The notes beneath the pieces are model-generated. The model made no database searches. It was not told where the DNA came from and saw only the letters and a program-made list of their open reading frames with translations. Made by a program: the position numbers and the translations under genes. 64,000 bases of DNA from Prionace glauca (taxonomy: Eukaryota > Chordata > Chondrichthyes > Carcharhiniformes > Carcharhinidae), in assembly GCA_037974335.1 (NCBI GenBank), contig CM075760.1, positions 64,681,860 to 64,745,859 on the forward strand. The letters run 5' to 3'. Shown one piece after another: positions 20,740 to 33,098 of the stretch; position 1 is the stretch's first letter, and the number at the start of each line of letters is the position of its first letter.

Positions 20740-21850
20740 TGTCGCGATCAGCCGCAAAGTGTATAGCCTGTGTCGGGAGCTGGGACTTTAATCACTCTCT
20801 CCCTTGGATACGCACCATAATCACCCGATCAATGAAACCTCTGCCTGATTTGGAGTTTCATATCAAATCATTCATATCATATCTCTTTCATATCAAAAGA
20901 GAAGGGACAAAATACATTTAAATTCGACTGTTTTCCGTGGAAATGTCATCTGGGGAGCACGTGTTCCATGGTGCTTCCAGATTGAAATCATCATGCTATT
21001 CGGTGAATCAATATTCGAAGGATCTTTGTCTATTTCTTGTGATAAATCCCATTCCAGTCTATGATACATTCTACCTTTGGCTGCAGGGCCGAGTGACGCA
21101 CACTGAGTCTCCCAGAATCTATCGGCGGTGAAGGCTCTGGAAGGACAGTCAGTGATTTTAAGGGACAGCCACTCCATATCTGAAAGCTTGCTGTACCTAT
21201 CTATACACAGCATTATTCCGGGTAAGTTACGGGAACTTTAATGAAGAGATGGAGGCCCAGACATTGAGATATCTCCCAAGATCTCTCAGACCGGTTCGCT
21301 ATTAATTTCAATGAACAAAGACTGCGATGTAACTGTTTGATAAATAAATAAACATTTATCCCACTTTCACAGAACAGTGGACAGCGATAGATAAATATTA
21401 TTTATTGCATTGATATTTGTAAAGCACCGCAAACTATAAGGGAAGAACATTCAATAGTAAATTTCAAAAAGGCATTGCCAGACCTTCAGAACGGAAAACA
21501 ACACGTGGAATGCGGGGTGAAAAGAGCAATTGGGAAAGACCTTTCATGGAGCCACAGGGAGGGGAAATTGTTTCTGATCCATTCGCACCCTTCAGTCACT
21601 ATTTCTTTCTCAGTCACTTGAGCAGTAAGCAGATACAGGATAGTCACAGACTGCTGCAGGTTCAGCTGTCGCTGTTTCCTCTCCATCACCTGCGACTACC
21701 GCTGAGAACTCCGCACTTCCATCAGCTTTGAGTCTGCGGTGGCCCCGGCCTCAGCTTCCTTTTGCTGCTCTCACTGTAACACCATTGTGTGTTTGTAGAC
21801 ATTGCTGCCGCTGGCCGATTTCTGCCATTGGTTAGATCAGAAGTTCAGTG
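20740..21850. other. intergenic, no gene seen
   Basis: No V exon, J segment, tRNA or clear repeat was recognised downstream of V20. Short open frames here lack family features. Confidence 0.4.
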
Positions 21851-21852
21851 TT

Positions 21853-21990
21853 TAAGTCTATTTATTAGTGTAGCAAGTAGGCCTATATTAACACTGCAAT
21901 GAAGTTACTATGAAAATCCCCTAGTCGCCACATTCCGGCGCCTGTTCGAGTTCACTGAGGGAGAGTTTAGCAAGGCTGATCAGCGACTGG
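21853..21990 (-). mobile_element. HE-type SINE, 3' end fragment
   Basis: The wording 'ggcctatattaacactgcaatgaag' and 'cgccacattccggcgcctgttcgagttcactgaggg' corresponds to the inverted 3' half of the HE-type SINE. Confidence 0.75.
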
Positions 21991-22590
21991 TTCAGGAGGT
22001 GGGGCGTGGTCCTGTCGGATTATTGCAGCCTTTTTAAATGAGGTGAATCTGTGTTGAAATTATTATTGAGCATTCCAAGTATTCATAACCACAGCAGACT
22101 TTGACACATTCAATGTTTCGTTGAGGAATTGCTGGCTCAGACTGAGTGGCCTTCGGCCCATCTCAATTAACGGCCCTGGAAGAACATAAAAAAGTATTTT
22201 TTTCACTGCATAATCTCTACATCTGAGATCAATGGCAACCTTATCAGATGACACCCAATCGGCTTCAAGCTCCTTCGTTCTTCAAGTCAGCCAATGATCT
22301 CGCAGCTCCTTTATCTCCAATGAATCCTCCTGGCGGAGGGCGAAAGGAACAAAGTGAATTTGTTCATCTCACTGCAGCGAATTGGAATGCAATCAAACTG
22401 AACCATGACCCCGTAAAATTGAATGATTTCCCTGTAACATTGGGTAGAGAAATGAAACTACATTTTCCAGTACTTCTTCTGGGGGTTCTAATTTTAAAAA
22501 GCTATTCTATAACGGTGAGAATTCCCTGCAGTCGCTGCGGGCTGCCATTGGATCCTGCGGGATTTGAAGAGTCCAATATGGGAAGTAGAT

Positions 22591-22853
22591 AAGAACATAA
22601 GAACATAAGAAATAGGAGCAGGAGTAGGCCATCCGGCCCTTCGAGCCTGCCCCGCCATTCAATAAGATCATGGCTGATCTGTCGTGACTCAGCTCCACCT
22701 TCCCGCCCTCTCCCCATAACCCTTAATCCCTTCTCTTATCAAAAACCCATCAACCCGTTTCTTAAAAATATTTAGCGAGGCAGCCTCCACCACTTCAACG
22801 GGCAGAGAATTCCAGAGATTCACCACCCTTTGAGTGAAGAAGTTCCTCCTCAA
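22591..22853 (-). mobile_element. CR1-clade LINE, 3' end, inverted
   Basis: This is a minus-strand copy of the TTCTTATG-tailed subfamily. Its tail appears as AAGAACATAAGAACATAAG at the left, and the ORF end (RNFFTQRVVNLWNSLPVEVV) lies at the right. It is 5'-truncated. Confidence 0.88.
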
Positions 22854-22859
22854 CATGAA

Positions 22860-24014
22860 CTCAATGGTAGGGGGAAAGCGGAACATCTGTTTGATGGATT
22901 TGAGCAGAATGGGAATGTGTGTTCAGCCCACGGACTGAGTCATCATGAGGTGATTTGATAATTAGAAATATTTATTGGTTATTTATTATATTAAAAGCAA
23001 TGTTCAGAGTAGCATAATAATTAACCAGCAGAACCACAGGCTTCCTCTGAAATTGATGTCTGCATTTACATCTATTTGAAACGGGGTAAGCGTCCTTTCA
23101 CTGCATCTTCCGATCCCAAAGTCTCTAATATCTGGAAGGACAGGGGCAGCAGACACATTGCGATATCATCATCTGCAAGTTCATCTTCAGGTCACACAAC
23201 ATCCTGACTTGGAAATATATCACCTTTCGATTCGCTTGCTGCGAAAATCATGTTTGCGAATAATATCTTTACGATTTTGTACAGCGGACAGAAGATTACA
23301 AATGTGAGGAAGGAGAAATGCAAGAAAGTGAGAAATAAAGATTTCAAAATGCAAAATAAAAAAGATACGAACAAATTGTAATTAGGTTCATAAATAAAGG
23401 GAAATGCATTTTCTCCCAACTGACTCGTATTTCCATTCGTCTATTTGCAGTGCTGAATAGTTTGAAACACAACTTTCAGAAGAAGACCCTGGAAATTCCC
23501 CATTTATGATCTTGGACTTTATTGGCGATCGGGGACAGTGTACAGTTCCCTTACTCACCGTCAGAGGGCGCTATCGTCACATGTTTCTCGCAGCTCCCAA
23601 GTGGATATTATTGAAACAACCTTGTGGAGCCATTGCCCGTGGCAGTGACACCCGCAGCCTCATTTCACTGCTCAGCCTCTGATGTGCCTTACCTGTCCTA
23701 CATTATTTGAGAGGTTGCCACCGATGTTCACTATTCGGAATTGGTTACATCAGCAATGTGCTGGGCCGGGGATCTGTAGTCCTGCTTCTGCAGAAGATTC
23801 TCGAATCTGTGGAATTACAGACTGATAGAGAATGAAGGGAAACTACAGTTCACCGCTTCTCATCCTTAGACCATTATTAGGCAGCATCCTTAACCAGTTA
23901 TAAATATCTGTTGTCCTCCTGAGTGATGTACCTCAAATTTTACTGTTGCGAACTAATAATGACTTATTTGTTATTCTTCATTTGGACATTGCTGGCAAGA
24001 CTAGTATTTGATCT
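22860..24014. other. intergenic, no gene seen
   Basis: No coding exon or named repeat could be supported in this stretch. The composition is AT-rich to 23.45 kb and more mixed after. Confidence 0.4.
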
Positions 24015-24112
24015 CTATCGTCAATTGAATTTGATCCGAGTGGCATGCTAGGTCATTGTGGAGGGAAGCTAAGAGTCAACGTGTTTTCTGTGGCTCTGGA
24101 CTCACATGTACA
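24015..24112 (-). mobile_element. SINE fragment (second family)
   Basis: On the minus strand the wording 'gtgagtccagagccacagaaaac...ttgactcttagcttccc' resembles the 3' part of the SINE body at 24.4 kb. Confidence 0.4.
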
Positions 24113-24421
24113 TCACTGACTTGATGTGACAGTTCCTGTTTATGGATAACTATCAAGGTTGTGAACGGAGCCCAGTTCATCACGCAAATCAACGTTCCAT
24201 CTATTGACTCCGTCTACACTTCCCGCTGTCTTGGAAAAGTAACCAGCTTAACCAAGGGCCCAGGCACCCCGGGCAAATGGAAATGATGAAAACGCTATGA
24301 AAGTGGGTGTGGACGCTGAGGGATTAGTGTGAAAATGTGCATACATATGTGCATAGAGTGCCAACACATGCATTCCGCTTCAAAATTCCCTTCTTCTCTG
24401 CTATAAGTACTCTATCAATGT

Positions 24422-24700
24422 TGAAAGGGGAGACGGTGGCAGAGTGATAATATCACTGGGACAGTAATTCTGAGGGGAGGAAATTTTCTCAAGATATATT
24501 TTCAAATCCAACTGCAACAGAATGTGGGTTTTAAAATGCAGTTACAATTTTGAATTTAAATCTTGTTTCCGTAATTGCAGCCCTCACAAGAAATATATCA
24601 GATTCTCTAATGCCCTGCAGGAAAGGAAATATTCCATCACTTTCCAATTTGGCCAAGGGTGACTCCAGGCCCACACGTACTTGGCGGTTGTGTGCCTTCT
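24422..24700 (+). mobile_element. tRNA-headed SINE (second family), near full length
   Basis: The head 'ggtggcagagtgataatatcactgg' is followed by a body with 'ttttgaatttaaatcttgtttcc', 'ccctgcaggaaaggaaatattcc' and 'tggccaagggtgactccaggccca'. The last phrase is a typical 3' part of this family. It is diverged. Confidence 0.6.
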
Positions 24701-25320
24701 CTGATGGTCTACAAAACCAATGAATTGAGAGCATTAGCGATTGCCAAGATATGCTGACCTTACCATTTGGGTATCGAGCAAACAAAAGAGCAAAAAACAG
24801 CAACTAAAATCTGCATTTCACAACATCTGCAATAGCAAAGGATTTCCAGGAGATGGCAGTGAAACCGTGCTCTTTGGCACGACGCGAAACAGATGCCTCA
24901 GTTATTGCTACAATGGACTCAGTCTTTGTCCATCCTAAACAAGATTCAGTTTATATGACACAAAATCATATTTCTGATTACATAACAATGATTCTGCACT
25001 CAGCAAAGTCCCGGTTATTACTATATCGTACCAAGCCTCATTTGATATTACACAGTACATTCTGGCAGTTATGACAACACGGAATTAATTCTCGGCTAAT
25101 GTCATGATACTCCATATCTCTGTTGTTACTTCACTAGACCCTCTCTCTCATGATACTGCACCAGAACATGTTACTGTTTGCATTACACGAGTCTCTGTAT
25201 CAGTTAATAGATTGCTAGAACTTCGAAAGCATCTCAATAACTGCTGACCAGTCCACTTCCTTGTTTATACCGAATAATATCCTGTCTCTCATTATTGTTC
25301 TATTTCATGTTTCATTTGCT
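24700..25320. other. intergenic, no gene seen
   Basis: Nothing recognisable was found before the LINE copy that starts near 25322. Confidence 0.4.
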
Positions 25321-25321
25321 A

Positions 25322-26319
25322 AGATTTATATAGATGATCTGGAGGAGGGAACCGAGTGCAGGGTGTAGAAATTTGCTGATGACACCAATATTGGGGGAAA
25401 GGCAAATTGTGAGGAGAGCGTGGAGAGTCTGCAGAAGGATCTAGATAGGCTGGGCGAATGGGCCAGGAAATGGCAAATGGAATTTAATGTTGGCAAGTGT
25501 GAGGTTGTCCACTTTGGTAGGAGGAATGGTAGGAAGGACTATTACTTACGTGGCGAAAAACTGCAGCAGGCGACGGTGCAGAGGGACCTCGGGGTCCTTG
25601 TGCATGAGTCGCAAAAACCCAGCTTGCAGGTGCAGCAGGTGGTCAGGAAGGCGAATGGGATGCTGGCCTTCATAGCGAGGGGGATTGAATATAAAAGTAG
25701 GGAGGTCTTGCTGCAGCTGTATAGGGCATTGGTGAGGCCGCAGCTGGAGTACTGTGTGCAGTTTTGGGCGCCGCACCTGCGCAAGGATATTTTGGCCTTG
25801 GAGGGAATGCAGAGGAGGTTTACTAGGCTGATACCGGAGTTGAGGGGATTGAGCTATGAGGAGAGGCTGAATAAACTAGGCTTGTACTCGTTAGAGTTTA
25901 GAAGAATGAGGGGAGATCTCATTGAGACGTATAAGATGATGAATGGGATGGACAGGATAGAGGTGGAGAGACTGTTCCCACTCAAAAAAGACAGTAGGAC
26001 TAGGGGGCACAGCCTCAAGGTAAAGGGGGGGGGGCGGTTTAGAACAGAGTTGAGGAGAAACTTCTTCACTCAAAGGGTGGTGAATCTCTGCAATTCTCTG
26101 CCCGTTGAAGTGGTGGAGGTGCCTCGCTAAATATTTTTAAGAAACGGGTTGATGGGTTTTTGATAAGAGAAGGGATTAAGGGTTATGGGGAGAGGGCGGG
26201 ATTGTGGAACTGAGCCACGACAGATCAGCCATGATCTTATTGAATGGCGGGGCAGGCTCGAAGGGCCAGATGGCCTACTCCTGCTCCTATTTCTTATGTT
26301 CTTATGTTCTTATGTTCTA
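25322..26319 (+). mobile_element. CR1-clade LINE, 3' kilobase with TTCTTATG tail
   Basis: It starts inside the RT palm at 'IYIDDLEEGT', with a relic of the catalytic FADDT region. The open frame 25420-26130 reads LDRLGEWARKWQMEFNVGKC, RGIEYKSREVLLQLYRALVR, RRFTRLIPELRGLSYEERLN and LPVEVVE. A one-base loss near 26120 shifts the last codons. The 3' UTR and three TTCTTATG repeats are present. It is one of the better-kept copies of this subfamily. Confidence 0.9.
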
Positions 26320-26471
26320 TGTCTAAGAAATATCATTTCAGTCCCTTGCTTCGGCATTTCAGTGCCGAAAATTTTAAGTATTATGTTTTCTAATAACCCC
26401 CTTTGGAGAAATGATCTCTTATAACAGGCAACATCTTGGTAAATCTTTTCTGCACTCTCTCCAAAGCCTCC

Positions 26472-26545
26472 AGGCGGCATGGTGGCACAATGTTTAGCAC
26501 TGCTGTCTCAAAGCCAGGAACACGCCTTCAATTCCGGCAGCATTG
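26472..26545 (+). mobile_element. HE-type SINE head fragment
   Basis: The segment 'caggcggcatggtggcacaatgtttagcactgctgtctca' is the tRNA-like head of the HE-type SINE, cut off after the B box. Confidence 0.65.
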
Positions 26546-27208
26546 AGTGATAGAGATTTACAGCATAGAAACAGGACCTTCAGCCCAACTTGTCAATGCC
26601 GCCTTTTTTTAAGCCCCGAAGCGATGGGCAATGAATTGTGGTCTTGCCATAATCACCGTTAACTAGAAAGGAGATAGAACAAAGCAAAAATATATGAAAC
26701 CTTATGAGAATCAACACATTATTTCTTCCTCGATTTGCACAATTCATCCTTTCCTTTTCATTTGCGTCTTGTTTCCTTACACACTTTTCTACTTTTTCAG
26801 CCTGTTGCCCCTCTGCCAGTTTCTCTCATTCACTATTTTCATTTCTTTGCATCTATAATCATGTTCAATGACAGATTACATGGCCAAATGTTGTATTTTC
26901 TGAACAAGAGGCGTGAGGAGGGAAGGGGCGGGGCTGAATTCCAAACACAAGCCCCGCCCAGGGCGGTGACGCGGTCAGATGGTGTAACAGGAGCTGGAGA
27001 GACTGTATATGACCAGTGAGCAGTCTTATTAACATGCTGCTACCCAGTTCTCGCATTGCTGCTTTATATTGGTAAACGATTTCCCGAGACACTTACTCGC
27101 CGTCTGTTTAACTTTCTGTACAACAGTCACTTAATTTAAAGGATTACAATAGTAAATATATCCATATCTCCACACATGCGACTCAAGGGAATCACTGGCC
27201 AAGAAATA
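26546..27208. other. V27 upstream flank
   Basis: Contains the presumed promoter of the V gene that starts at 27209. A GC-rich patch with 'ggcggtgacgcggtcagatgg' lies at about 26960-26985. I could not define a TATA box or a CRE-like TGAYGTCA. Confidence 0.35.
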
Positions 27209-27659
27209 ATGGGGCTCTTCTGTTTTTATCATCTGGTTATATTGTGGCTGGTGTTCGGTAAGTAACACCATAACTTCTTATCTGCTGGCACTATTGTGAT
27301 GGTAACGGACCCGCAGCTCAGTGTTGTGTTAAACCTTTCCTTGTGTTTTATTCAGGGCTGATTCAAGCAGATTCTGTGTCGCAACCTCAGACTGAACTGT
27401 ATATTACTGAAGGAGATAGAGTGAGAATGGACTGCAGTTACACGACAAGTTACAGCAATCCCGATCTTTACTGGTACAGACAGCACACGGACCAGGCTCC
27501 GCATTTTATTTTGTACCGAGATAACAGCGACAGAAGAGACGCAGATTTTGCCAAGGGAAAATTCGAGGCCGATCAGACAAATGCAGAAAATAAATTTCCT
27601 TTAACGCTTACTCGAGCAGAAATCCAAGATACCGCTGTCTATTTCTGTGCGTTGAGCGA
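27209..27659 (+). CDS. TCR V gene segment (V27), TRAV/TRDV-like
   Basis: Leader exon 27209-27257 (MGLFCFYHLVILWLVF) with a GTAAGT donor; V exon 27356-27659 after TTATTCAG. The intron is only 98 bp and interrupts a codon after its first base. The domain begins around ADSVSQPQTELYITEGD, with Cys23 in RMDCSYT, LYWYRQHTDQAPH in framework 2 and DTAVYFCALS at the end. It resembles the minus-strand V35 and V37 (FAKGKF versus FAKSRF in framework 3), so these three probably belong to one subgroup. It is open throughout and has a good 23-RSS. It is expected to supply the variable domain of a TCR alpha or delta chain. Confidence 0.92.
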
Positions 27660-27698
27660 CACAGAGATTTAAAACTCATCTATCGCTGTACAAAAACC
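27660..27698 (+). other. RSS, 23-bp spacer (V27)
   Basis: Heptamer CACAGAG at 27660-27666, 23-bp spacer, nonamer ACAAAAACC at 27690-27698. Confidence 0.92.
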
Positions 27699-27699
27699 T

Positions 27700-28240
27700 T
27701 ATCAAACAGAACTGGCGCAGATGGTGTCGCCAGTTCAAGTTCTATCTGCGGTTCCGTGTTAACTGTTACATTTCTGAATTCTATCGCGTCTAATTCAGGA
27801 AACTGTGGGTTCCGGTCTCCCTCCAGAGACATTCCAGCTGCCACTTACACTTAGAGTTCGAGCGTCTCCGCAGTGAATTGCTCAGATAAAGTACTTAAGA
27901 GAGGATTCGCCTGGCCTTCCTGGAGGATCTTAAACACTTCACTGCACTGGGGTCTAAAACAACCCAATTCTCCAAGACATTTACACCTCCGTCGACAAGC
28001 TACAGCAGATGATCACGTTACGCGGAATCTTGCTCTGTTCACGACGGCTCTTCCCTACATTAAAATAGCGACTACACTTCAGATTTATTTCATATTTGTT
28101 GCGAACAGGCTGGATGGACTCGGCCGTCTTTCTCTGTCTGTCATTGTTGGTAGCAAGAGAAAATAATGCGACTTCCGGGCCTGGAAACATCTTTTTCAGT
28201 TTTCCACTGAACAATCACCCAAACAATACTTAGTATTATT
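27700..28240. other. intergenic
   Basis: No gene or named repeat was recognised between V27 and the inverted V pseudogene at 28.25 kb. Confidence 0.4.
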
Positions 28241-28253
28241 TTCTATTATTGTG

Positions 28254-28680
28254 AGTCCCGTGGCGCAGTAATAAACAGCGGCGTTGGTCGGCTGCAGGCC
28301 CATGATGGGTAACATTGTAGTGGAGTCTGACAGCTGGAGGTCTGAAGCAAAACGGTTTCCTAACGCCGAGCCTTTCCATTCCAGAACATCTCAAGGCCAT
28401 CTCCACACAACAAACTGGGCCTCTTTCGCTGGTTGCTGCAGGCACCAATATACATACTACCTTTCTTCTGTAATGCTATAGATACACTTTATAGTCACGG
28501 CTTCACTTTCTTTCACGCACACTGATGGCCGGGACTGAGTAACTGAATCTCCAGCACTTTGATCTGCACTGTGTTCAGGAACAAGACAAGACTGGACATT
28601 AACAAAAAAGTAACACTTTAGTTTGAATGGAACACTGTGGAAATCATCCTTACCATCAAAAATCATCCCAAACACAGATT
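28254..28680 (-). pseudogene. TCR V pseudogene (V28)
   Basis: On the minus strand a V exon starts at 28563 after GTGCAG and reads QSAGDSVTQSRPSVCVKESE, with Cys23 in IKCIYS, then a stop (TAG) before a relic of framework 2 (YVYWCLQQPAKEAQFVV). A second stop and a frame change follow. The end of the exon is still clear in another frame: LQPTNAAVYYCATGLT. A heptamer-like CACAATA lies at 28253-28247, but no nonamer follows at 23 bp. A leader relic with a GTAAGG donor lies near 28650. It cannot encode a V domain. Confidence 0.8.
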
Positions 28681-28699
28681 CTGAATATCGGCACGGCCG

Positions 28700-29230
28700 C
28701 TGCCGAGGCCAACCATCTCTCTCCCTTTACAATGTCAAACCCGGTGCAGTTTAAACACACACACTGGATTGAATTGGTCAAAATCTCTTCCTCCTGCCAT
28801 CATTTGCCGGCAATGACGCAGTCCCACAAGATAATTATATCAGTTTGAAATTAGGAGCCTGGGTTAGCTAATGTTCTTTCAGCGACAGGATTAAATATTT
28901 CCTGCTGGGACTCCGGCTGCTGCTTTGGACACAAATGTTATAAAGTTGTTTTCTGCAGCCTGCTTTCTTCAGTTTAAAATCCCAAGCACAAAGACACATG
29001 CTTTCGAAAGACTCAATGCCACATGGTTTCTTTTGGTTTTCTCAGCATTTCTTTTCAATATTTACATTGAAATTAACTATGCTAGTCTGCATTTATAAAT
29101 CCATTAAGTTCTGTTGTGGACTGAACAAGTTGCTGGTTTGTGCACGGTGTCCAAATACACACATTTATTTCCTCATTGCGTCTTAAAATACAACATTTAT
29201 GATTTAGCTGAGAGCACTTGTGGCCGAGGT
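28700..29230. other. intergenic
   Basis: AT-rich, with no gene recognised. The right part (from about 29220) begins the block that is duplicated at 60.9 kb. Confidence 0.35.
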
Positions 29231-29324
29231 CAGAGCAAAGATAATATGGCTGTAACATCGAGATTCGGAATATGTGCAGCAAAAACTGAAACCATGCAAA
29301 ACTACCTCATAATAAATAAGCTAA

Positions 29325-29397
29325 TGTTTCTGCCTGGTTTCGAACCAGGGACCTTTCGCGTGTTAGGCGAATGTGATAACCACTACACTACAGAAAC
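29325..29397 (-). tRNA. tRNA-Val (anticodon AAC)
   Basis: The 73-nt cloverleaf on the minus strand has acceptor GTTTCTG pairing with CAGAAAC, a D-arm with TAGTGTAGTGGTTATCAC, an anticodon loop with AAC between paired stems, and a T-arm with GGTTCGAAACC. All arms pair and discriminator A follows, so it looks like a working gene. It lies in a roughly 330-bp block duplicated, in decayed form, at 60.91-61.26 kb. Confidence 0.92.
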
Positions 29398-31660
29398 AAC
29401 TGGCAATATAACGCCACCAATTGACCTGACCACAATGTCCAACTCCACGCTGTTGCTGCAGGTCCTAATGGTTACAGTGAGAGCCCATGTCACTTAACAC
29501 AAGATAAAAAACGTTTCTTTCAACCTGATTTCTCAACTTATCATTAACTTCAACATTCAAAAGCGGTAGCCCAGTAAATATTTAAGGAGCAATGATTTCT
29601 GCTCAATCACTAATGCATCATTCTCATCTTCCTTTGAATAATTTCAATGAGTTCTACCCAGTACTTGTTTGCTGCTCAATGTTTAATGTAATATATTTGT
29701 ATTCATTACATATCTCCACATTCTGAATGAAATATCTCTGAAGTATACAACATTGAATTGCAAACATTGACTGAACAACAAAAGGAATCGAGTCACTGGG
29801 TAATTCACATCCCATGGTGCTTATTTGAGATTGACCACAGTCAGCTTTTAAACAAAATCAAGTATATTTAAAGGGAAGAGATTTAATATGATCTGTTGGT
29901 TATACTTGATCCCTTTTTACTCTGTGTATGAAACATTCTGGCGCCTAAATCTCATTCATCTCTAGGAAGTCCAGCAGATCCGCACTGATTCTCGGTTTCC
30001 TCATCTGTCTGAGTAGTTTTTCTGAATTCTTTACTCTGAAGAACGATGTTAAAATGATGGTTCTGTGCAATGTGTACTATTTCCTCTAGTTCAGTTACAG
30101 TACAAATTAACAGTACAAGTATTATCCTACAAACACCATTTGCCAGGGGAGGTTCAGTTCTTTGCTCTATCGCCTGTGAAGCAGATGTTTTCACAATCCA
30201 AATCTCACGATGCATTCAGATGCGCCAGTGCAAACCGAGGGGAATGATGAAATGTGAGAGGTGCCGGATTTCGGATGAGATGTTGAATTAGGGACAAGAA
30301 AAGTTATGAAATTGTAAAACTTAGATGGCTGAATGACAAGAAATGCTGCACAATGTACCTGCACAAATCAGCGAGCTTCCTCTTGATGCATAAGCTAAGT
30401 GTCTGCCTGTACTCAATGATGAAACAAAACTGAGCAGTTTCTCATGTACTGTTGACTTATCACGTGCCTCTATCTATGTCATGGCATGCCGTTCCCCATT
30501 TATTACAGCACTGTTTTACAGTCCAGGGCAATCGATCAGAAAACTCTGTTCATCGACCCACTATTCATATCCATCTGTGATAAATACTCACCAACATTGG
30601 ATGGAACAATTACCTGACACGCTTGCATAGACATCTCCAGCGTAGACTCCAGTCGCTTTTGAGCTCCCAAGCAGCAGCTGTGTCAGTCTTGCTTTCTGAC
30701 ACAGCCTGTTCAAGGAAAGTAAAGGAAGGAAAGCTGTAATGATAATTGCGGAGATCAATTGCTTAGTGTCCAGAACTTAACAGCGGCTATTCTTTTAAAA
30801 TTACATTAGAAAAATACATTAGAAAAATAAACTAACGGCCAAAGAAGGAGGAAGTGGAATATTGAAAAAAAGGAATCCCGGACAAATAAAACCGTTTAAT
30901 TCTGTTTTCCTGTCTACGTTCCCCGCGACTGCAGCTTCAATCAGTGGATTACTGCATATCCCTGGGACACAAAATTCAACCCGGTTGAAGCCTCCCAGTA
31001 CACCGAACACAAGCTGAGCAAAACGTACATAGATTATATCCCTCTCACTGAACCATCGAGCAGCATTTACCCGATACCTGAATGAATCACAGTCAATATT
31101 CACACCAAGTTTCCAAAACTTTTCAGTGTTAAATTATTTCATTTGCGTGAAACGCTGAGTGCTGTGAATCTGGAAATGGGCATCTGTTTTACCAAGAGAC
31201 TTGTTCCCCAAGGTCAACCTTCAAGTTTGCAATTCAATTTATGTTGGGCATTGAAGTGAATTTCACTTCAAAATGAGGACAAAAGAAGGGAAATATTAAA
31301 TCTTGGGACAGATCCTGAGGGAAATGGATCACAATATTAGGATGGAGTTGCAGCTGGGAACGGTGTTATTGATGATTGAGAGTAAATATTGGATCCTTGG
31401 GCTTCTGTTTGTCAGTTCCCTTCCGTCCCATTGAATTCCTCCCTGCATTAAGACACATGGATTCATTTTACCTGCACATTCATAGGAGAAAGGGAATGAC
31501 CAACACACTACAGCAATGTTGCAGGATCAACGTAACTGAAGAGACTTGTATAGAATTGTACACGGTGCTGTCATGCTGCAGTTCTGGAACAAAGTTTTGC
31601 AGAAATAGAATTGTGGTCATTGACATCCTTGTTTAGAATATCTGCATCAGCTGCTGTCTC
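29398..31660. other. 2.2-kb gene-poor stretch
   Basis: I read both strands and found no V exon, receptor exon or named repeat. Short open frames around 29.95-30.3 and 30.8-31.1 kb have no family features. The left 200 bp belong to the tRNA-Val duplication block. Confidence 0.4.
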
Positions 31661-31661
31661 A

Positions 31662-31735
31662 GTCTCGGCGGCGCAATGGGTCAGCGTATTCGGCTATTAA
31701 CCGAAAGGTTGGTGGTTCGAGCCCACCCAGGGACG
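31662..31735 (+). tRNA. tRNA-Asn-like gene, anticodon ATT
   Basis: The 74-nt sequence is close to vertebrate tRNA-Asn(GTT): the anticodon stem TTCGG/CCGAA, the variable loop AAGGTTG, and a T-arm with GGTTCGAGCCCACC are intact. The anticodon loop reads CTATTAA, giving ATT instead of GTT. The acceptor stem has one G-A mismatch and one G-T pair. An ATT anticodon would decode AAT if A34 were modified; such genes are rare and often non-functional. It may be a drifting copy. Confidence 0.75.
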
Positions 31736-31969
31736 GGGCTTGCACTATTTTCTCACCGTCACCATTCTTAAGCGAACCGCTGCGGATTGGCAATAGGTTC
31801 CGTGGGCATCAATAAAAAACATCTCTCAAGTGTTACCGGCTACACTGTTATCTGTTGTCACCAACATTATTTAATGACTATTGACTACCGACATCTTAAA
31901 TATAACGTTGTATACATGCTTCCATTATACCATTAAACTTAACAATTAGAATACAGACATGAATTTGTG
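31736..31969. other. intergenic
   Basis: No feature was recognised between the tRNA-Asn-like gene and LINE remnants. Confidence 0.4.
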
Positions 31970-32600
31970 ACCGAGCATTTGTTCCAATTCCATATCCCTG
32001 CTTCCATTCATTATTCTATAGATCATAAATCTGTCTAACCCAAATTGAAATGTGTTCAATGATGGAGCATCTACAGCCCTCTGGCGTAGAGAATTTGAAA
32101 GCTTCACTACCCTTTGAGTGAAGTAATTTTTCCTGATCGTGAATTATCAGCGCCTTATCCTGGATTGTGCCCCGTGTTTTATATTCCCGGATCAGGGAAA
32201 ATAATGCCTCAGCTTCCACCCTATCAAACGCATACAATCATAGAGTTCCTGCAGTTTTTCAATGCTAACTATTCCTTCTCATTAAAGCTGTTGAGAATTT
32301 CCAGCATTTTCTGTTTTTGATTCAGTTTCCAGCATCCTCAGATTTTGTTTTTATTTTGTCTAAAATACGGGGATCCAAACTGCACACACTATTCCAAATG
32401 TGGTCTCAACAAAACCCTGAATGACTGTAGCAAAACTTCAAACACTTCAAAACTTAACTCCGTGCTCAAGACTGGAAGGAGAGTTTGACAGTGGATTATT
32501 CGCACTCTGTACATTCCTGTCATCAGTAACTGGATCAGGAAGATGAGGTATCTCTGTCTCTTTGTACTGTCACCTCTAAACTCCATCTCCTCTCAATGCC
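31970..32600 (-). mobile_element. old LINE remnants, inverted
   Basis: Minus-strand frames preserve bits of a LINE C-terminus: DRVEAEALFSLIREYKTRG, then KGSEAFKFSTPEGCRCSIIE (31.97-32.26 kb). Further right, 'attccaaatgtggtctcaacaaaaccctg' (32.39 kb on) is the inverted upstream part of the same ORF. It is heavily decayed. Confidence 0.6.
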
Positions 32601-33098
32601 GTGTGTCATATAATCGCTTTCCCTGATTTCCAGGTAAAGCTCGGGTTCACCAACTGTCTGTGCTTCTATCAAACAGCTAATTGGCTCTGGGAGCTGGACA
32701 GCCAGAGGGAGCTGGATGAGAGGCAGCGACAGAAACAGGAAGAGAAGCGATATGATAGCATTTGGTAAATGATTGTGCCAGTTGCTCTCCGTGATGAATG
32801 CCTGCCGTGCGTTGCCTTGTAAGTTCCACAGAAGCCACAGTGATGAGGTTGGTGGGATTTGGGAATTGAAGGTGTCACACGAGCAGCTTGCGGGACTATT
32901 TCACCTCACTGTCGATTTCATGTTCTAGCGAACAGGAAACGCTGTTTATATTGGCTGATACAGTCCCTTGTGTTTCATCTAAACATGACAGATGAAAGGA
33001 GAAGCTTGTTTTTGGTGAATCAAAAGTCTGAAGTAAAAAAATGGAAGGCAAATGGTTCATGGATAAATTAGTTCTTTTTTAAAGCGCTTGCATCAACT
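32601..33098. other. intergenic
   Basis: No gene or named repeat was seen. Confidence 0.35.

Noticed and set aside
29114-29497. 127-codon frame running over the tRNA-Val gene
   Set aside because: The tRNA explains the conserved part and the frame has no other support.
30819-31103. 94-codon minus-strand frame, considered as a GPCR or V relic
   Set aside because: No motif of either family survives inspection.
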